Below, piece by piece: positions 8,519 through 15,390 of a stretch of DNA of 64,000 nt. Numbering within the stretch: the stretch's first letter is position 1; each line of letters starts with the position of its first letter. Location: the IMG/VR virus record IMGVR_UViG_3300008952_000006, positions 1 to 64,000 of that record; one strand, given 5' to 3'. Origin of the DNA: a virus. Under the pieces are notes generated by a model. The model was not told the origin of the DNA. It saw nothing but the letters and a program-made list of their open reading frames with translations, and made no database searches. A program made the position numbers and the translations under genes.

Positions 8519-8970
8519 ATGGCTTTCCTTTGGGGTGTGGGGAGCCTAAGACGGAGACCGGGAGGGGTATCCGAAGGCTTGTAGATTGTTTTTACTACAT
8601 GTCTGGGCATCTTTTTCCCTACATCACCGATAATAGCGTGTCCGCGACCCGGCCATGTATAATGATACGTCATTCCCTTTCGTAGTCGCATCTTCAATAA
8701 AGATTTACGAAGGGCCTTGATTTCTTTATCGGTAATTGTTGAGCGTTGTTGGGCTCTCTGTTCCACATGACCAAGCATCTTTGCTAGTTTCGTCTTGCTT
8801 CGGTTAGCTATTGCCTTCTTCATCCTTAGAAGCTGTTTGGGGCCCATTTTATCTAAACAGGTTGTGCCTGTTAGCTTCTTAGACCACCGCTTGAACTTGG
8901 GGTCATCATCCCAAGGAATCTTAGCCTCAGTAGCCAGTCTGTGTATCTCTTGTTTACTCACCGATGGCAT
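8515..8970 (-). CDS. Hypothetical basic protein, first gene of the minus-strand block
   Basis: A 151-aa basic protein. The N-terminal half contains IPWDDDPKFKRWSKKLTG and a following LDKM..KQLLRMKKAI helix, reminiscent of small phage regulators in which a 'W..kLTG...L..m...qL' pattern recurs. The C-terminal half (HVEQRAQQRSTITDKEIKAL, then a short strand-rich part) resembles DUF4258-type toxin-like folds. Both comparisons are weak. GGGAG lies 7 nt before the ATG. It probably heads the virion operon and has no leader motif. Confidence 0.65.
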   Translation of the reverse strand: MPSVSKQEIHRLATEAKIPWDDDPKFKRWSKKLTGTTCLDKMGPKQLLRMKKAIANRSKTKLAKMLGHVEQRAQQRSTITDKEIKALRKSLLKMRLRKGMTYHYTWPGRGHAIIGDVGKKMPRHVVKTIYKPSDTPPGLRLRLPTPQRKAI

Positions 8971-8985
8971 CCAGCATCTCCCAAC

Positions 8986-9013
8986 GCAGTATATTACTAT
9001 TATCCGGTATAAG
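8986..9013 (+). promoter_or_regulatory. Candidate phage promoter GCAGTA-16-TATAAG
   Basis: Bipartite element matching the recurring motif of this window, with a slightly diverged first box (GCAGTA). GGTATAAGCATCATGAG is close to the downstream part of the copy at 23035. It faces the small plus-strand genes starting at 9092. Confidence 0.5.
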
Positions 9014-9091
9014 CATCATGAGTTCTAGTACCTAGGGCTCGAAATGTACAACACAAGAGGGAAACCTCGCTTAAAAAATAAGGAGTCTACT

Positions 9092-9232
9092 ATGGACTGG
9101 AGACAAACAGGGAAACTAATCTTTGCGGGCATCGTTATACCTATCGCTGTGCAAGTTGCATCACAACTAGCAGCAGCCTGGGCTGAAGAAATAACTCGGA
9201 AAACGAAACACCCAATCAGGATTAATTTCTAG
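9092..9232 (+). CDS. Small single-pass membrane protein
   Basis: A 46-aa protein starting MDWRQTGKL. An AGGAG ribosome site 6 nt upstream fixes this start over the longer frame from 9044. One transmembrane helix (about residues 9-30, LIFAGIVIPIAVQVASQLAA) is followed by a charged tail. Small membrane proteins next to virion and lysis genes are often holin-like, but nothing here is specific. Its TAG shares one base with the GTG start of the next gene. Confidence 0.6.
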   Translation: MDWRQTGKLIFAGIVIPIAVQVASQLAAAWAEEITRKTKHPIRINF

Positions 9233-9555
9233 TGTCGGCAGCATTATTGCTGTTCCTCGCTTTTCTAGTGTCATGGGCTCTTATGTACCCAGGTGGCCCC
9301 CTGGGATTTATAATGCTCTACCGAGTATCATACTACGTCACATCCAGTATAAGAACTTCTACGGAAAATATATCTGAAGGCCCCTTTGGGGGCATTTGGG
9401 TAAAAGTTCCGAACGAGGACTTCTGGATAAGACAGGACAAAGATGTCCATCACGAACTACTGAGTCATCTAGCGGATAGTCTGGCTAATAACCTTGGCTT
9501 CCGCAATGGCTTGGCACGTATCGACAAAACCCAAACCTCCTTCAGGTTCAGGTAA
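9232..9555 (+). CDS. Membrane-anchored hypothetical protein
   Basis: A 107-aa protein with an N-terminal hydrophobic helix (ALLLFLAFLVSWALMYPGG), probably a membrane anchor or uncleaved signal. The soluble part contains aromatic and charged residues and many Asp/His near VHHELLSHLADSL. The start is GTG overlapping the previous stop, so the two membrane proteins are likely coupled. No family recognised. Confidence 0.6.
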   Translation: MSAALLLFLAFLVSWALMYPGGPLGFIMLYRVSYYVTSSIRTSTENISEGPFGGIWVKVPNEDFWIRQDKDVHHELLSHLADSLANNLGFRNGLARIDKTQTSFRFR

Positions 9556-9586
9556 AATAAGCCTTATTTGTATTACTCGGTAATAT

Positions 9587-9615
9587 GCAAAATAGGCTGC
9601 GCTTCTTGGCATAAG
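9587..9615 (+). promoter_or_regulatory. Candidate phage promoter GCAAAA-17-CATAAG
   Basis: A clear copy of the recurring bipartite motif, continuing as GGCATAAGAATCATGGAAGA. The downstream part is almost identical to the copy at 20666. It precedes the gene at 9655 by 40 nt. Confidence 0.65.
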
Positions 9616-9654
9616 AATCATGGAAGAAACTTAACCCTTAGTTCTGGAGACCCC

Positions 9655-9954
9655 ATGTCTAATGCCTCTGTAAGCGCAGCCGTCCTACCCCACAAAGGAG
9701 GACTGTTCCTCAGTGATGAGGAACTCGAATTGGTCATCGACCACGCACCCCACGTAGATTCTCACCCAAACAACCCGGAAGGGTGGTTGGTGTGGGCGGC
9801 GTGGATGCCGACCAAATCCCAACAGCTGGGCGACCCCGACGCGCAGGTTGCTCACTTAGATAATGGGAAATGGCTTTGGTGGGTACCTAAGCAGGTCAAC
9901 CTGACCACAGGCGTGGTCACCCCGGCCTTTTTCGAGATCAAGCACCACCCTTAG
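9655..9954 (+). CDS. Hypothetical acidic protein
   Basis: A 99-aa protein starting MSNASVSAAVLPHK. The ATG at 9655 has GGAG 5 nt upstream and lies just after a promoter-like element, so I prefer it to the longer frame from 9568. It is Trp-rich (EGWLVWAAWMP, KWLWWVPKQ), a pattern seen in small globular phage proteins. Not recognised. A stem-loop straddles its stop codon (arms in GAGATCAAGCACCAC and GTGGTTTGATCTC). Confidence 0.6.
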   Translation: MSNASVSAAVLPHKGGLFLSDEELELVIDHAPHVDSHPNNPEGWLVWAAWMPTKSQQLGDPDAQVAHLDNGKWLWWVPKQVNLTTGVVTPAFFEIKHHP

Positions 9955-9974
9955 TGGTTTGATCTCCGAAGATA

Positions 9975-10010
9975 AGTACGATAGCTCCCCAGCCATCGTA
10001 CTTTTTTTCG
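9975..10010. terminator. Intrinsic terminator
   Basis: Arms AGTACGAT and ATCGTACT around a 12-nt loop, followed by seven T on the plus strand. It lies between converging genes (9954 plus, 10011 minus) and would end the plus-strand transcript. The minus-strand side has no clear T-run. Confidence 0.8.
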
Positions 10011-10205
10011 CTATTCTTCGCCGTACGTTCTCTTTATCCATCGGGGGCGCGGTATCTGCTCCATCACAATGGTTTCGTACTCTGGGTGTACCTCTGATAA
10101 TACTTCTAGAAGGTATGCCTCTTCGTAGGAGCTAGAGGCCTGTAAGACGAATTTCTGTTCTTCTTGAAGATGTAAGTTGTAAACAGTAACCCGCCAAAAT
10201 ATCAT
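10011..10205 (-). CDS. Small hypothetical protein
   Basis: A 64-aa protein, not recognised. MIFWRVTVYNLH and the central SSYEEAYLLEVLSEV helix give the look of a small alpha/beta domain of the kind phages use for many unknown accessory proteins. It follows the lipoprotein gene by 5 nt and ends against the shared terminator. No membrane segment or metal ligands. Confidence 0.55.
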   Translation of the reverse strand: MIFWRVTVYNLHLQEEQKFVLQASSSYEEAYLLEVLSEVHPEYETIVMEQIPRPRWIKRTYGEE

Positions 10206-10210
10206 AGTAT

Positions 10211-10585
10211 TTAAATTCCATTGGTACGGATCTGGTAGGTACCTTTGTTGCGTTCTTTCTTGGGAGGGGTGCGATTAACCGGTGGGGAGTAGAGAAATTG
10301 GGCGGGGGGCTTCTGTAATTCTTTGGGTGGGTTGATGGCTTGACAATCCATGCTCCTTTCCTGTTTAACGCGAAAACCGACACTGTTCTCGGTTAATTCT
10401 TTAAGAGGTGTGCTTTTCGGGTCATCCTCCTTAATCACGGAAATACCTTGACTTACCTCAATATTGGTCCACTGGCAAATGTAGGATACGGGGGGTTCAG
10501 TTTTTACTCTAGGCTTCGGGATAGTGCAACAGCCTGTTCCAAGCACCAAAAGGCACATTAATAGTTTTGAAACCAAACACTTCAT
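10211..10585 (-). CDS. Putative lipoprotein
   Basis: A 124-aa protein with a lipoprotein signal: MKCLVSKLLMCLLVLGTGC, with a lipobox-like LGTGC and a second Cys after it. The mature part is Pro- and Lys-rich without membrane helices and could span periplasm or attach to the outer membrane. I chose the ATG at 10585, which starts the signal exactly; a GTG at 10606 is possible. An o-spanin-like role is conceivable but unproven. It implies a Gram-negative type envelope. Confidence 0.65.
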   Translation of the reverse strand: MKCLVSKLLMCLLVLGTGCCTIPKPRVKTEPPVSYICQWTNIEVSQGISVIKEDDPKSTPLKELTENSVGFRVKQERSMDCQAINPPKELQKPPAQFLYSPPVNRTPPKKERNKGTYQIRTNGI

Positions 10586-10658
10586 AGGTAATAATACCCA
10601 TGCCACGCCACTTAGTAGAAGTGGCCCACTTTTTATTTTTATTACTTCTATTTATTAC

Positions 10659-10687
10659 GCAAAATAAACAGCTAGTAATGGCATAAG
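10659..10687 (+). promoter_or_regulatory. Candidate phage promoter GCAAAA-17-CATAAG
   Basis: GCAAAATAAA, then GGCATAAG 22 nt from box start to box start, 21 nt before the phosphoesterase start. The intervening sequence differs from the other copies, so the two boxes are what is conserved. Confidence 0.65.
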
Positions 10688-10707
10688 AGTGATGGAGGAG
10701 ATGTCCC

Positions 10708-11343
10708 ATGAAAGTAATTCACAGCAGCGACCTACACGGTCACTTCGACGCGCTGTTTGCGCATCGGGAGTTCGATCTTTGGATCGACACCGGCGATTTC
10801 TTTCCCAACGAATCTCGGGGAGGCCCGGGGGAAGAAGCGTACCAAAGAAACTGGACACTCGAGGCAGACGTGGCGAAGACTATTGTCAACTGGCTGGATG
10901 GGAGACCTATGGTGTCTGTCCCAGGCAACCATGACTACGCAGACCTTGTAGACATCCTCTGCGCCTACGGAGCCAACGCTCATCGTGTAGACGAGCAGGG
11001 TGTAGAGGTAGCTGGTCTAAAGTTTGCGGGCTTCAGAGAAGTCCCGTGGATTGAGGGAGAATGGAACGGGGAAACATATGCTTTTGAGGCGCTGGTAGCG
11101 TCAACAATCGCGAGCGACCCAGACGTTCTTGTAACTCACGCCCCGCCATCGGGCGTATTAGACCTATGTCCGGATAATAACCATGGTGGAATAAGTGAAC
11201 TAACTACAGCACTCACTTGGTCTGACCATAATATAAGAGCACATTTTTTCGGACATATCCACCAAAACGGTGGGAAGGTTCGGAAAGAGATGGGCATAAA
11301 GTTCATCAACGGGGCCACGAAGGTGTTGACCCACGCTCTTTAA
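10708..11343 (+). CDS. Calcineurin-like metallophosphoesterase
   Basis: A 211-aa protein with the full set of metallophosphoesterase motifs in order: SDLHGH (D8, H10), DTGDFF, PGNHDYAD, THAPPS and GHIHQNG. These bind two metal ions and hydrolyse phosphomono- or diesters; the substrate cannot be read from sequence. The length is typical of a single-domain enzyme of the family. GGAG lies upstream of the ATG, just behind a candidate promoter. It is the first gene of a transcription unit followed by a strongly folded intergenic RNA. Confidence 0.85.
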   Translation: MKVIHSSDLHGHFDALFAHREFDLWIDTGDFFPNESRGGPGEEAYQRNWTLEADVAKTIVNWLDGRPMVSVPGNHDYADLVDILCAYGANAHRVDEQGVEVAGLKFAGFREVPWIEGEWNGETYAFEALVASTIASDPDVLVTHAPPSGVLDLCPDNNHGGISELTTALTWSDHNIRAHFFGHIHQNGGKVRKEMGIKFINGATKVLTHAL

Positions 11344-11350
11344 ACACTTT

Positions 11351-11460
11351 GGGAGGGGGGAGGCCAAGGTATCCAGCGGCCCTCAACGGGGCTGAGCGCC
11401 TTGGCTGTCGTTCTAGAGCGGCAACGGTTCTGGGATAAGTAAAGCCTTAGCCCCCCTCCC
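11351..11460 (+). ncRNA. Structured RNA element closed by a 10-bp G/C stem
   Basis: GGGAGGGGGG (11351-11360) pairs perfectly with CCCCCCTCCC (11451-11460). Inside lie CCAAGG/CCTTGG (11364-11369 with 11399-11404) carrying an AGC-CCC/GGG-GCT hairpin, and a second arm around CGTT/AACG. The result is a multi-branch fold of about 110 nt between the phosphoesterase gene and the next gene. It could be a processed small RNA, a 5' regulatory element or a strong RNA end structure. No T-run follows, so it is not a plain terminator. Confidence 0.5.
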
Positions 11461-11484
11461 ATCTCCCTAATAATTGAGGACAAC

Positions 11485-11928
11485 ATGAAGACAATTGAAG
11501 TAGGGGACGTAGTTACCGCTGGTAACGATGTCTACAAAGATGGAAAACTGTACGCGGACACCGGAGCAAGGGGTCTGGTGTGGAAAGTTCTCAACCACCC
11601 AGAGGGACGGGTGGTGTTGGTGAGTTTTCATTTCAGTAAAATTCTTATAGAAATGCCTGAAGACGAGGTGGTCTTCAGGTCTAGACGAAGGTGCCCTATC
11701 TGTAAAGACTGGGATCCCTTTAGTGCAGACGAGTACATGCTCAAGGACGAGGTTTGGTATCAGGTAATGCCCACCCATAAAGGGCACCCCCACATTGCAT
11801 GCTTTGAGGAAAGGCTGGGGCGTCATCTACGTGAAGAAGATTTTCGTAAGAACGTCCCACTAAACCGCATGATCCTACTTGGTATTAAGATCGGCAAACG
11901 CACAGCCAATTCAGAGCCAGGTGGTTAA
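11485..11928 (+). CDS. Conserved phage-type protein, possible zinc site
   Basis: A 147-aa protein. An N-terminal SH3/KOW-like strand region (KTIEVGDVVTAGNDVYKDG) is followed by CPICKDWDP and a later HIACFEERLGRHLREEDF. The C..C pair, then a Trp-containing strand and 'CxExRLGRxLxxxDF', is a recurring pattern in phage and plasmid proteins of unknown function. The ATG at 11485 follows TGAGGA. It is bracketed by two folded non-coding stretches. Confidence 0.65.
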   Translation: MKTIEVGDVVTAGNDVYKDGKLYADTGARGLVWKVLNHPEGRVVLVSFHFSKILIEMPEDEVVFRSRRRCPICKDWDPFSADEYMLKDEVWYQVMPTHKGHPHIACFEERLGRHLREEDFRKNVPLNRMILLGIKIGKRTANSEPGG

Positions 11929-12254
11929 AGCCAGCGAATTATAAATAGTAATATTAATCACCCTTGTTTGAGGGGGGAACATCTCAGAGTGTACTGGGCT
12001 TGGAAACTTGCTTGCCAGTACATGCGGTGGCCCCGCTTCGGATGTGCAACGGAATGTTCCGGCAGTCCCCTGGAAAGGGGTCTGAGTCGATTACTAGTCG
12101 GGTTAACACGGCTCTTAAGAGACAGTGCATCAAGACACTCGAGTAAGCCTTTGCAGCGCGAAGTGGGAGTAACGACCCCATGTTGCAACGGAAGAAGTAG
12201 AGCTGGGATGTTCTCTCCCCAGACAAGGTTTCTTTAACAAAGAAGGAGGGCGAA
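11929..12254 (+). ncRNA. 325-nt folded non-coding region, candidate RNA
   Basis: No credible gene lies here. Several complementary segments occur: GTACTGG/CCAGTAC (11991-11997 with 12015-12021), GGAACA/TGTTCC (11976-11981 with 12055-12060), CTCAGA/TCTGAG (11983-11988 with 12081-12086, crossing the previous pair as a pseudoknot would), CCCC-TGGAAA-GGGG (12067-12080), CTGGG/CCCAG and TTCTTT-AAC-AAAGAA just before the next ribosome site. The density of pairings in a gene-dense genome suggests a structured RNA. It lacks the signature sequences of RNase P RNA and tmRNA that I know. Confidence 0.45.
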
Positions 12255-12446
12255 ATGCCATATTTAGGAAGAGTAGAAAATGCGCCAGTAAAAGCGGCGA
12301 GGCTCGGTGCAAGGCACAGGGCGGGAGAGAAGATCTGGGAAGTGTGCGCGGTACGCGGGCACCGAGTACAGATTAAATATTACTGCCCGCACAGCGGCGA
12401 GACAGTAAGGCGTTGGATCTCCCAGAAGGAGTTCAGTGAATGGTAA
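12255..12446 (+). CDS. Small basic hypothetical protein
   Basis: A 63-aa protein with a strong ribosome site (AAGGAGG, 6 nt before ATG). It is basic, with a strand-rich centre (EVCAVRGHRVQIKYYCPHSG) and a C-terminal WISQKEFSEW. The compact beta pattern could be an SH3-like nucleic-acid or protein-binding fold, but no family is recognised. It sits directly behind the folded region 11929-12254. Confidence 0.6.
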   Translation: MPYLGRVENAPVKAARLGARHRAGEKIWEVCAVRGHRVQIKYYCPHSGETVRRWISQKEFSEW

Positions 12447-12577
12447 GAAAGAAGAAAACCAGGAAAAGGAGGAGCATCGTTGCGCTCCAGATGATTCTCC
12501 GTACTGGTAACCACACAGGAGCGCATAAAAACCGGACAGCCGACATCCGAAAGGGTAGATGCAGGAAGGTCAAACAC

Positions 12578-12615
12578 AAGAGGGGGGCTGGCGAAAGCGG
12601 CCCCTCTTCTTTTTT
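12578..12615 (+). terminator. Intrinsic terminator
   Basis: AAGAGGGG (12578-12585) pairs with CCCCTCTT (12601-12608), with an inner GC-GAAA-GC tetraloop, and is followed by a T-run. It ends the unit containing 12255-12446 and speaks against the open frame 12440-12661 being a gene. Confidence 0.8.
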
Positions 12616-12627
12616 AGGAGGTACATT

Positions 12628-12720
12628 ATGGATACCAATTGTGCAGAGTCGCTATTTATAGTGGTGGTGATGGTAGCTGTGCTACTCGCCTACATCGCGA
12701 CTCCCGTAGAGCTAGGCTAA
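12628..12720 (+). CDS. 30-aa membrane peptide
   Basis: A very small open frame with AGGAGG 7 nt before ATG and the sequence MDTNCAESLFIVVVMVAVLL followed by AYIATPVELG: one transmembrane helix with short ends. The stop overlaps the next start (TAATG), which supports it being translated. It is too short for any family assignment; small membrane peptides in phages range from holin regulators to superinfection proteins. Confidence 0.5.
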   Translation: MDTNCAESLFIVVVMVAVLLAYIATPVELG

Positions 12721-12989
12721 TGAAACCCTGTATAGGTTCTGGCTATTGTTGTTGGAAGGCTCCATGCACGGAGTCATTAAAGAAAAACCCAGGGCTAACG
12801 AGCGGTCCATGCCCAGAGCTTACATGGGATGGGACTCGTCATTTATGCGGCCTAATACTTGAAGCGGGCCCACGGAGGAAAGAATGGCTAAAGGGGAAAT
12901 TGTACATAGGAGGGGGTTGTTGCAGCCCACTCAACAGCTGGAGGCGGGAGAGCCTACAAGACCGGACCAATTACGTCCCGAGTTTTTAA
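12720..12989 (+). CDS. Conserved cysteine-rich phage protein
   Basis: An 89-aa protein starting MKPCIGSGYCCWKAPC, with a later RHLCGLIL and the C-terminal LYIGGGCCSPLNSWR. This 'GYCC...PC ... C ... IGxGCCxxLN' layout recurs in small phage proteins of unknown function. The paired Cys suggest a metal site or redox pair. The start overlaps the previous stop (TAATG). Its 3' part is overlapped by the next frame for about 105 nt. Confidence 0.65.
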   Translation: MKPCIGSGYCCWKAPCTESLKKNPGLTSGPCPELTWDGTRHLCGLILEAGPRRKEWLKGKLYIGGGCCSPLNSWRRESLQDRTNYVPSF

Positions 12990-13168
12990 TTGAGTTCATA
13001 AGAGAACTAATAAAAAATAATCCAAACGGAGATCTCTTAAGTCTTTCTCTCGTAACAGCAGCACGAAGAACGTCTGCAACGTCAGAGGAAGAGATGCTCT
13101 TGAAGAAAGCAATAAAACAGACAGCAGAGCAGAGCATGTGGCCGACAGGATTTTATTCATCGGTGTGA
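12884..13168 (+). CDS. Hypothetical protein overlapping the preceding gene
   Basis: A 94-aa frame with a good ribosome site (GGAGGAAAG before ATG) that begins inside 12720-12989 in another frame. The C-terminal two thirds is a normal-looking helical protein (for example LIEFIRELIKNNPNGDLL and EEEMLLKKAIKQTAEQ). The N-terminal ~35 residues lie in the overlap and may be an extension forced by the other frame. Not recognised. It ends 9 nt before the promoter-like element upstream of the TROVE region. Confidence 0.5.
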   Translation: MAKGEIVHRRGLLQPTQQLEAGEPTRPDQLRPEFLIEFIRELIKNNPNGDLLSLSLVTAARRTSATSEEEMLLKKAIKQTAEQSMWPTGFYSSV

Positions 13169-13177
13169 TTGCGCTGT

Positions 13178-13206
13178 GCAAAACTGCCCGTTATTTGTGG
13201 GATAAG
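13178..13206 (+). promoter_or_regulatory. Candidate phage promoter GCAAAA-17-GATAAG
   Basis: GCAAAACTG, then GGATAAG at 22 nt, continuing AAGAATGGAAGAA as in the copies at 9587 and 20666. No gene starts within 400 nt, so its product would begin with the folded non-coding stretch upstream of the TROVE gene. Confidence 0.65.
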
Positions 13207-13211
13207 AAGAA

Positions 13212-13597
13212 TGGAAGAATAGCTAGATGCCGGTGAGGACTACATCGAACAAACATGTCTTTGCTAAATCCTTGCTAGCTATTCGACCTTTGCTTCCTCC
13301 TAACGGGGGTAGTTTCTTCCCGGCTCCGAATGCCGTTGTGGTCTACATACCAAAACTAATGTAGCGTGGCTTAATTGCTGCGTCATGACTACAGCACTTA
13401 TTCGTCGGAGCCACCCTTTTCTCATGGTCGGTGACCACACATGAGGAATTGTATGCGAAGTTGCATAACAGTGGTCACCCATTTACCGGGTTAGGGGGGA
13501 GCATCCAAAACATAACATAGCTCCCCCCTTCCCAACGCTTTCCTCATGCCAGGGGATTTTAAGACCTGGGCCGTCTTTAAAGGGCCCATATTTTTTT
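13212..13597 (+). ncRNA. Candidate Y RNA upstream of the Ro60-like gene
   Basis: This gene-free stretch runs from a promoter-like element to an intrinsic terminator, directly before a TROVE/Ro60 gene. Nested or adjacent perfect stems are GAATAGCTAG/CTAGCTATTC (13217-13226 with 13275-13284), GGCTCCGA/TCGGAGCC (13322-13329 with 13405-13412, enclosing CTACAT/ATGTAG and TGCTG/CAGCA hairpins), GGTGACCAC/GTGGTCACC (13430-13438 with 13471-13479) and GGGGGGAGC/GCTCCCCCC (13494-13502 with 13520-13528). In bacteria Y RNAs are typically encoded next to the Ro60 homologue Rsr and bind it, so function follows from position plus fold (inference). One or more RNAs may be made here. Confidence 0.55.
13567..13597 (+). 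terminator. Intrinsic terminator before the TROVE gene
   Basis: TGGGCC (13567-13572) pairs with GGCCCA (13583-13588) around a 10-nt loop, then seven T (13591-13597). It would end the RNA started at 13212, with partial read-through into the TROVE gene possible. Confidence 0.7.
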
Positions 13598-13641
13598 CCT
13601 ATAAATAAACTGAACTTTTGTCAATTCTCGTAGGAGGGAAA

Positions 13642-15258
13642 ATGAACCGTGAAATCTTTAATACCCTAACCCAACAGGCCCCATTACCGGAGCCTCTACC
13701 GGAACCACTCGTGCTGAACGAGGCAGGCGGGGCGGCGTACGCTCTGTCGAACATGGAGGCTCTAGCGCAACTCGCCTGTACTGGAACCTTTAACGACACC
13801 TTCTACGAGGGTGGAGCCGAGCAGTTCACCAAGGTACTTGAGCTTTGTGAGCAAGTGCCCCCGCGCTTTATTGCGCAGTGTGCGATCTACGCACACCAGC
13901 AAGGGAAGATGAAAGATATGCCAGCGTTGTTGCTGGCTATCGTGGCGTCGAAAGACGTCACCTTGTTTCCAATGCTGTTCGCGACAGTGGTGGGAGGCAA
14001 CCCTAAAATGCTGCGGAACTTCGTCCAGATCATCCGGTCTGGGGTGTTGGGTCGTAGGTCCTTTGGGTATCGCCCCAAGAAGGAGATCCAACAGTGGTTC
14101 CAGGAACGGGACCCCCTGACTCTACTGAAATGTTCAGTGGGAGGGTCGCCAACCCTGGGGGACATCATAAAGATGACTCATCCGAAACCACTGTACCCGT
14201 CTCAGGGTGCAATGTTCGGCTACCTGTGTGGCAGGGAGTACAATATTGAACTTCTCACCCAGCCTGTGCGGGAGTACATCCTGGCCACGCAGGGAGGGGC
14301 CATCACTGATGATGTGCTGAAGCTGCCGCACAGGTTGTTGACCAACCTGGAGTTGTCTGCCCAAGACTGGCGAACTATCGCTCTGAACTCGGGCTGGACC
14401 GCTCAACGGATGAACCTTAATACGTTCGCCCGTCATGGTGTCTTTGAGGGGCCAATGGGAGACTTCACAGCCGAAAGGCTGGCCGAAAAGCTTGCTGACC
14501 CCGTTAGGGTTCGCAACAGCGGCTGTTTCCCATACCAACTTCTGCAGGCTTTTAAGTCTGTCGATGGTGGGGTGCCTCAAGTGGTGAAGGCGGCATTGGA
14601 AAATGCGCTGGACACAGCCTGCTACAATGTTCCTGAGATGGATGGGCGAATGGCAGTACTGGTTGACACCAGCTACTCCATGACCCAAGCCATTACTGGG
14701 AACCGTAGAGGGTCCACATCGGCCACAAGCTGCGTAGACGTAGCGGCCTTAGTCGCCTCAGCGTTCTTGAAGAAGAACCAGGGCAACTGTGAGGTGGTTC
14801 CGTTTGATACGCGGGTCCATGGGGCAATGCTGCAGGCCGGGGCACCAGTTATGGCGAATGCCCAAAAGCTGGCTGACCTTGGCGGGGGTGGTACAGATAT
14901 TGGATGTGCTATTGCGCATCTGAATTCTATAGGCCACACCGGAGAGCTGGTGATCCTTGTGAGTGACAACGAAAGTTGGTTCACGGGTGACCAAGCAAGC
15001 TACCGTAGCAACTACTACAACTCGGGCACCAGCCCGACCCAGGAATGGGTGGCATATAAAGCCAGAAACCCAACCGCGAAGTTGGTGTGCATTGATATCC
15101 AACCGTACTCCACCACACAGGTGGCTACGGACAAGGACGTCTTGAATATTGGAGGCTTTAGTGACTCCGTATTTGAAGCTATTAAAAGCTTCGTGGACAG
15201 CGATGGAGAAGAAAGTTGGATCAAGTTGATTGAAACTCAGGTTGGTTCTCTGGTATAA
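13642..15258 (+). CDS. TROVE-domain (Ro60/Rsr-like) RNA-binding protein
   Basis: A 538-aa protein. The N-terminal ~330 residues are a helical repeat domain of TROVE type; TLTQQAPLPEP, AYALSNMEALAQLACTGTF and MPALLLAIVASKD mark it. The C-terminal third is a vWA-like domain with the MIDAS motif DTSYS (D342) and a later GGGTDIGCAI. Ro60 proteins are rings that bind misfolded RNAs through the central hole and Y RNAs on the outer face, and act in RNA quality control with nucleases. Length and both domains fit the family. Start at 13642 (GGAGGG upstream), not the longer frame from 13618. A terminator follows the stop. Confidence 0.85.
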   Translation: MNREIFNTLTQQAPLPEPLPEPLVLNEAGGAAYALSNMEALAQLACTGTFNDTFYEGGAEQFTKVLELCEQVPPRFIAQCAIYAHQQGKMKDMPALLLAIVASKDVTLFPMLFATVVGGNPKMLRNFVQIIRSGVLGRRSFGYRPKKEIQQWFQERDPLTLLKCSVGGSPTLGDIIKMTHPKPLYPSQGAMFGYLCGREYNIELLTQPVREYILATQGGAITDDVLKLPHRLLTNLELSAQDWRTIALNSGWTAQRMNLNTFARHGVFEGPMGDFTAERLAEKLADPVRVRNSGCFPYQLLQAFKSVDGGVPQVVKAALENALDTACYNVPEMDGRMAVLVDTSYSMTQAITGNRRGSTSATSCVDVAALVASAFLKKNQGNCEVVPFDTRVHGAMLQAGAPVMANAQKLADLGGGGTDIGCAIAHLNSIGHTGELVILVSDNESWFTGDQASYRSNYYNSGTSPTQEWVAYKARNPTAKLVCIDIQPYSTTQVATDKDVLNIGGFSDSVFEAIKSFVDSDGEESWIKLIETQVGSLV

Positions 15259-15325
15259 ACGGCGCTTCCGCCGGAAGGTGTGGGATTAAGTAGATCCCCC
15301 CCTTTCGGTGGAGCAACGCTGTAAC

Positions 15326-15348
15326 AGGGGCTTCGGCCCCTCTTTTTT
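15326..15348 (+). terminator. Intrinsic terminator after the TROVE gene
   Basis: GGGGC-TTCG-GCCCC, a UUCG-capped hairpin followed by T-rich sequence. The same hairpin occurs at 23621-23642. Confidence 0.9.
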
Positions 15349-15390
15349 ACTCGCTTATGGGAGGCGCATATCACCGAGCAAAAATGGCGG

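Noticed and set aside
11430-11442. Recurring promoter motif at GGATAAG near 11434
   Set aside because: The second box is present but no GCAAAA-like box lies at the required distance, and the site is inside a stem-rich RNA.
11929-12254. Group I intron, RNase P RNA or tmRNA
   Set aside because: The conserved core sequences of these RNAs are not visible, and no interrupted gene flanks the region.
12440-12661. 73-codon Arg/Lys-rich frame after 12255-12446
   Set aside because: A strong terminator (12578-12615) lies inside it and its end overlaps the small membrane peptide gene that has a far better ribosome site.
13598-13612. T4-type late promoters (TATAAATA at 13601, 16953 and 11940)
   Set aside because: Only three matches, in AT-rich DNA and without consistent distance to genes.
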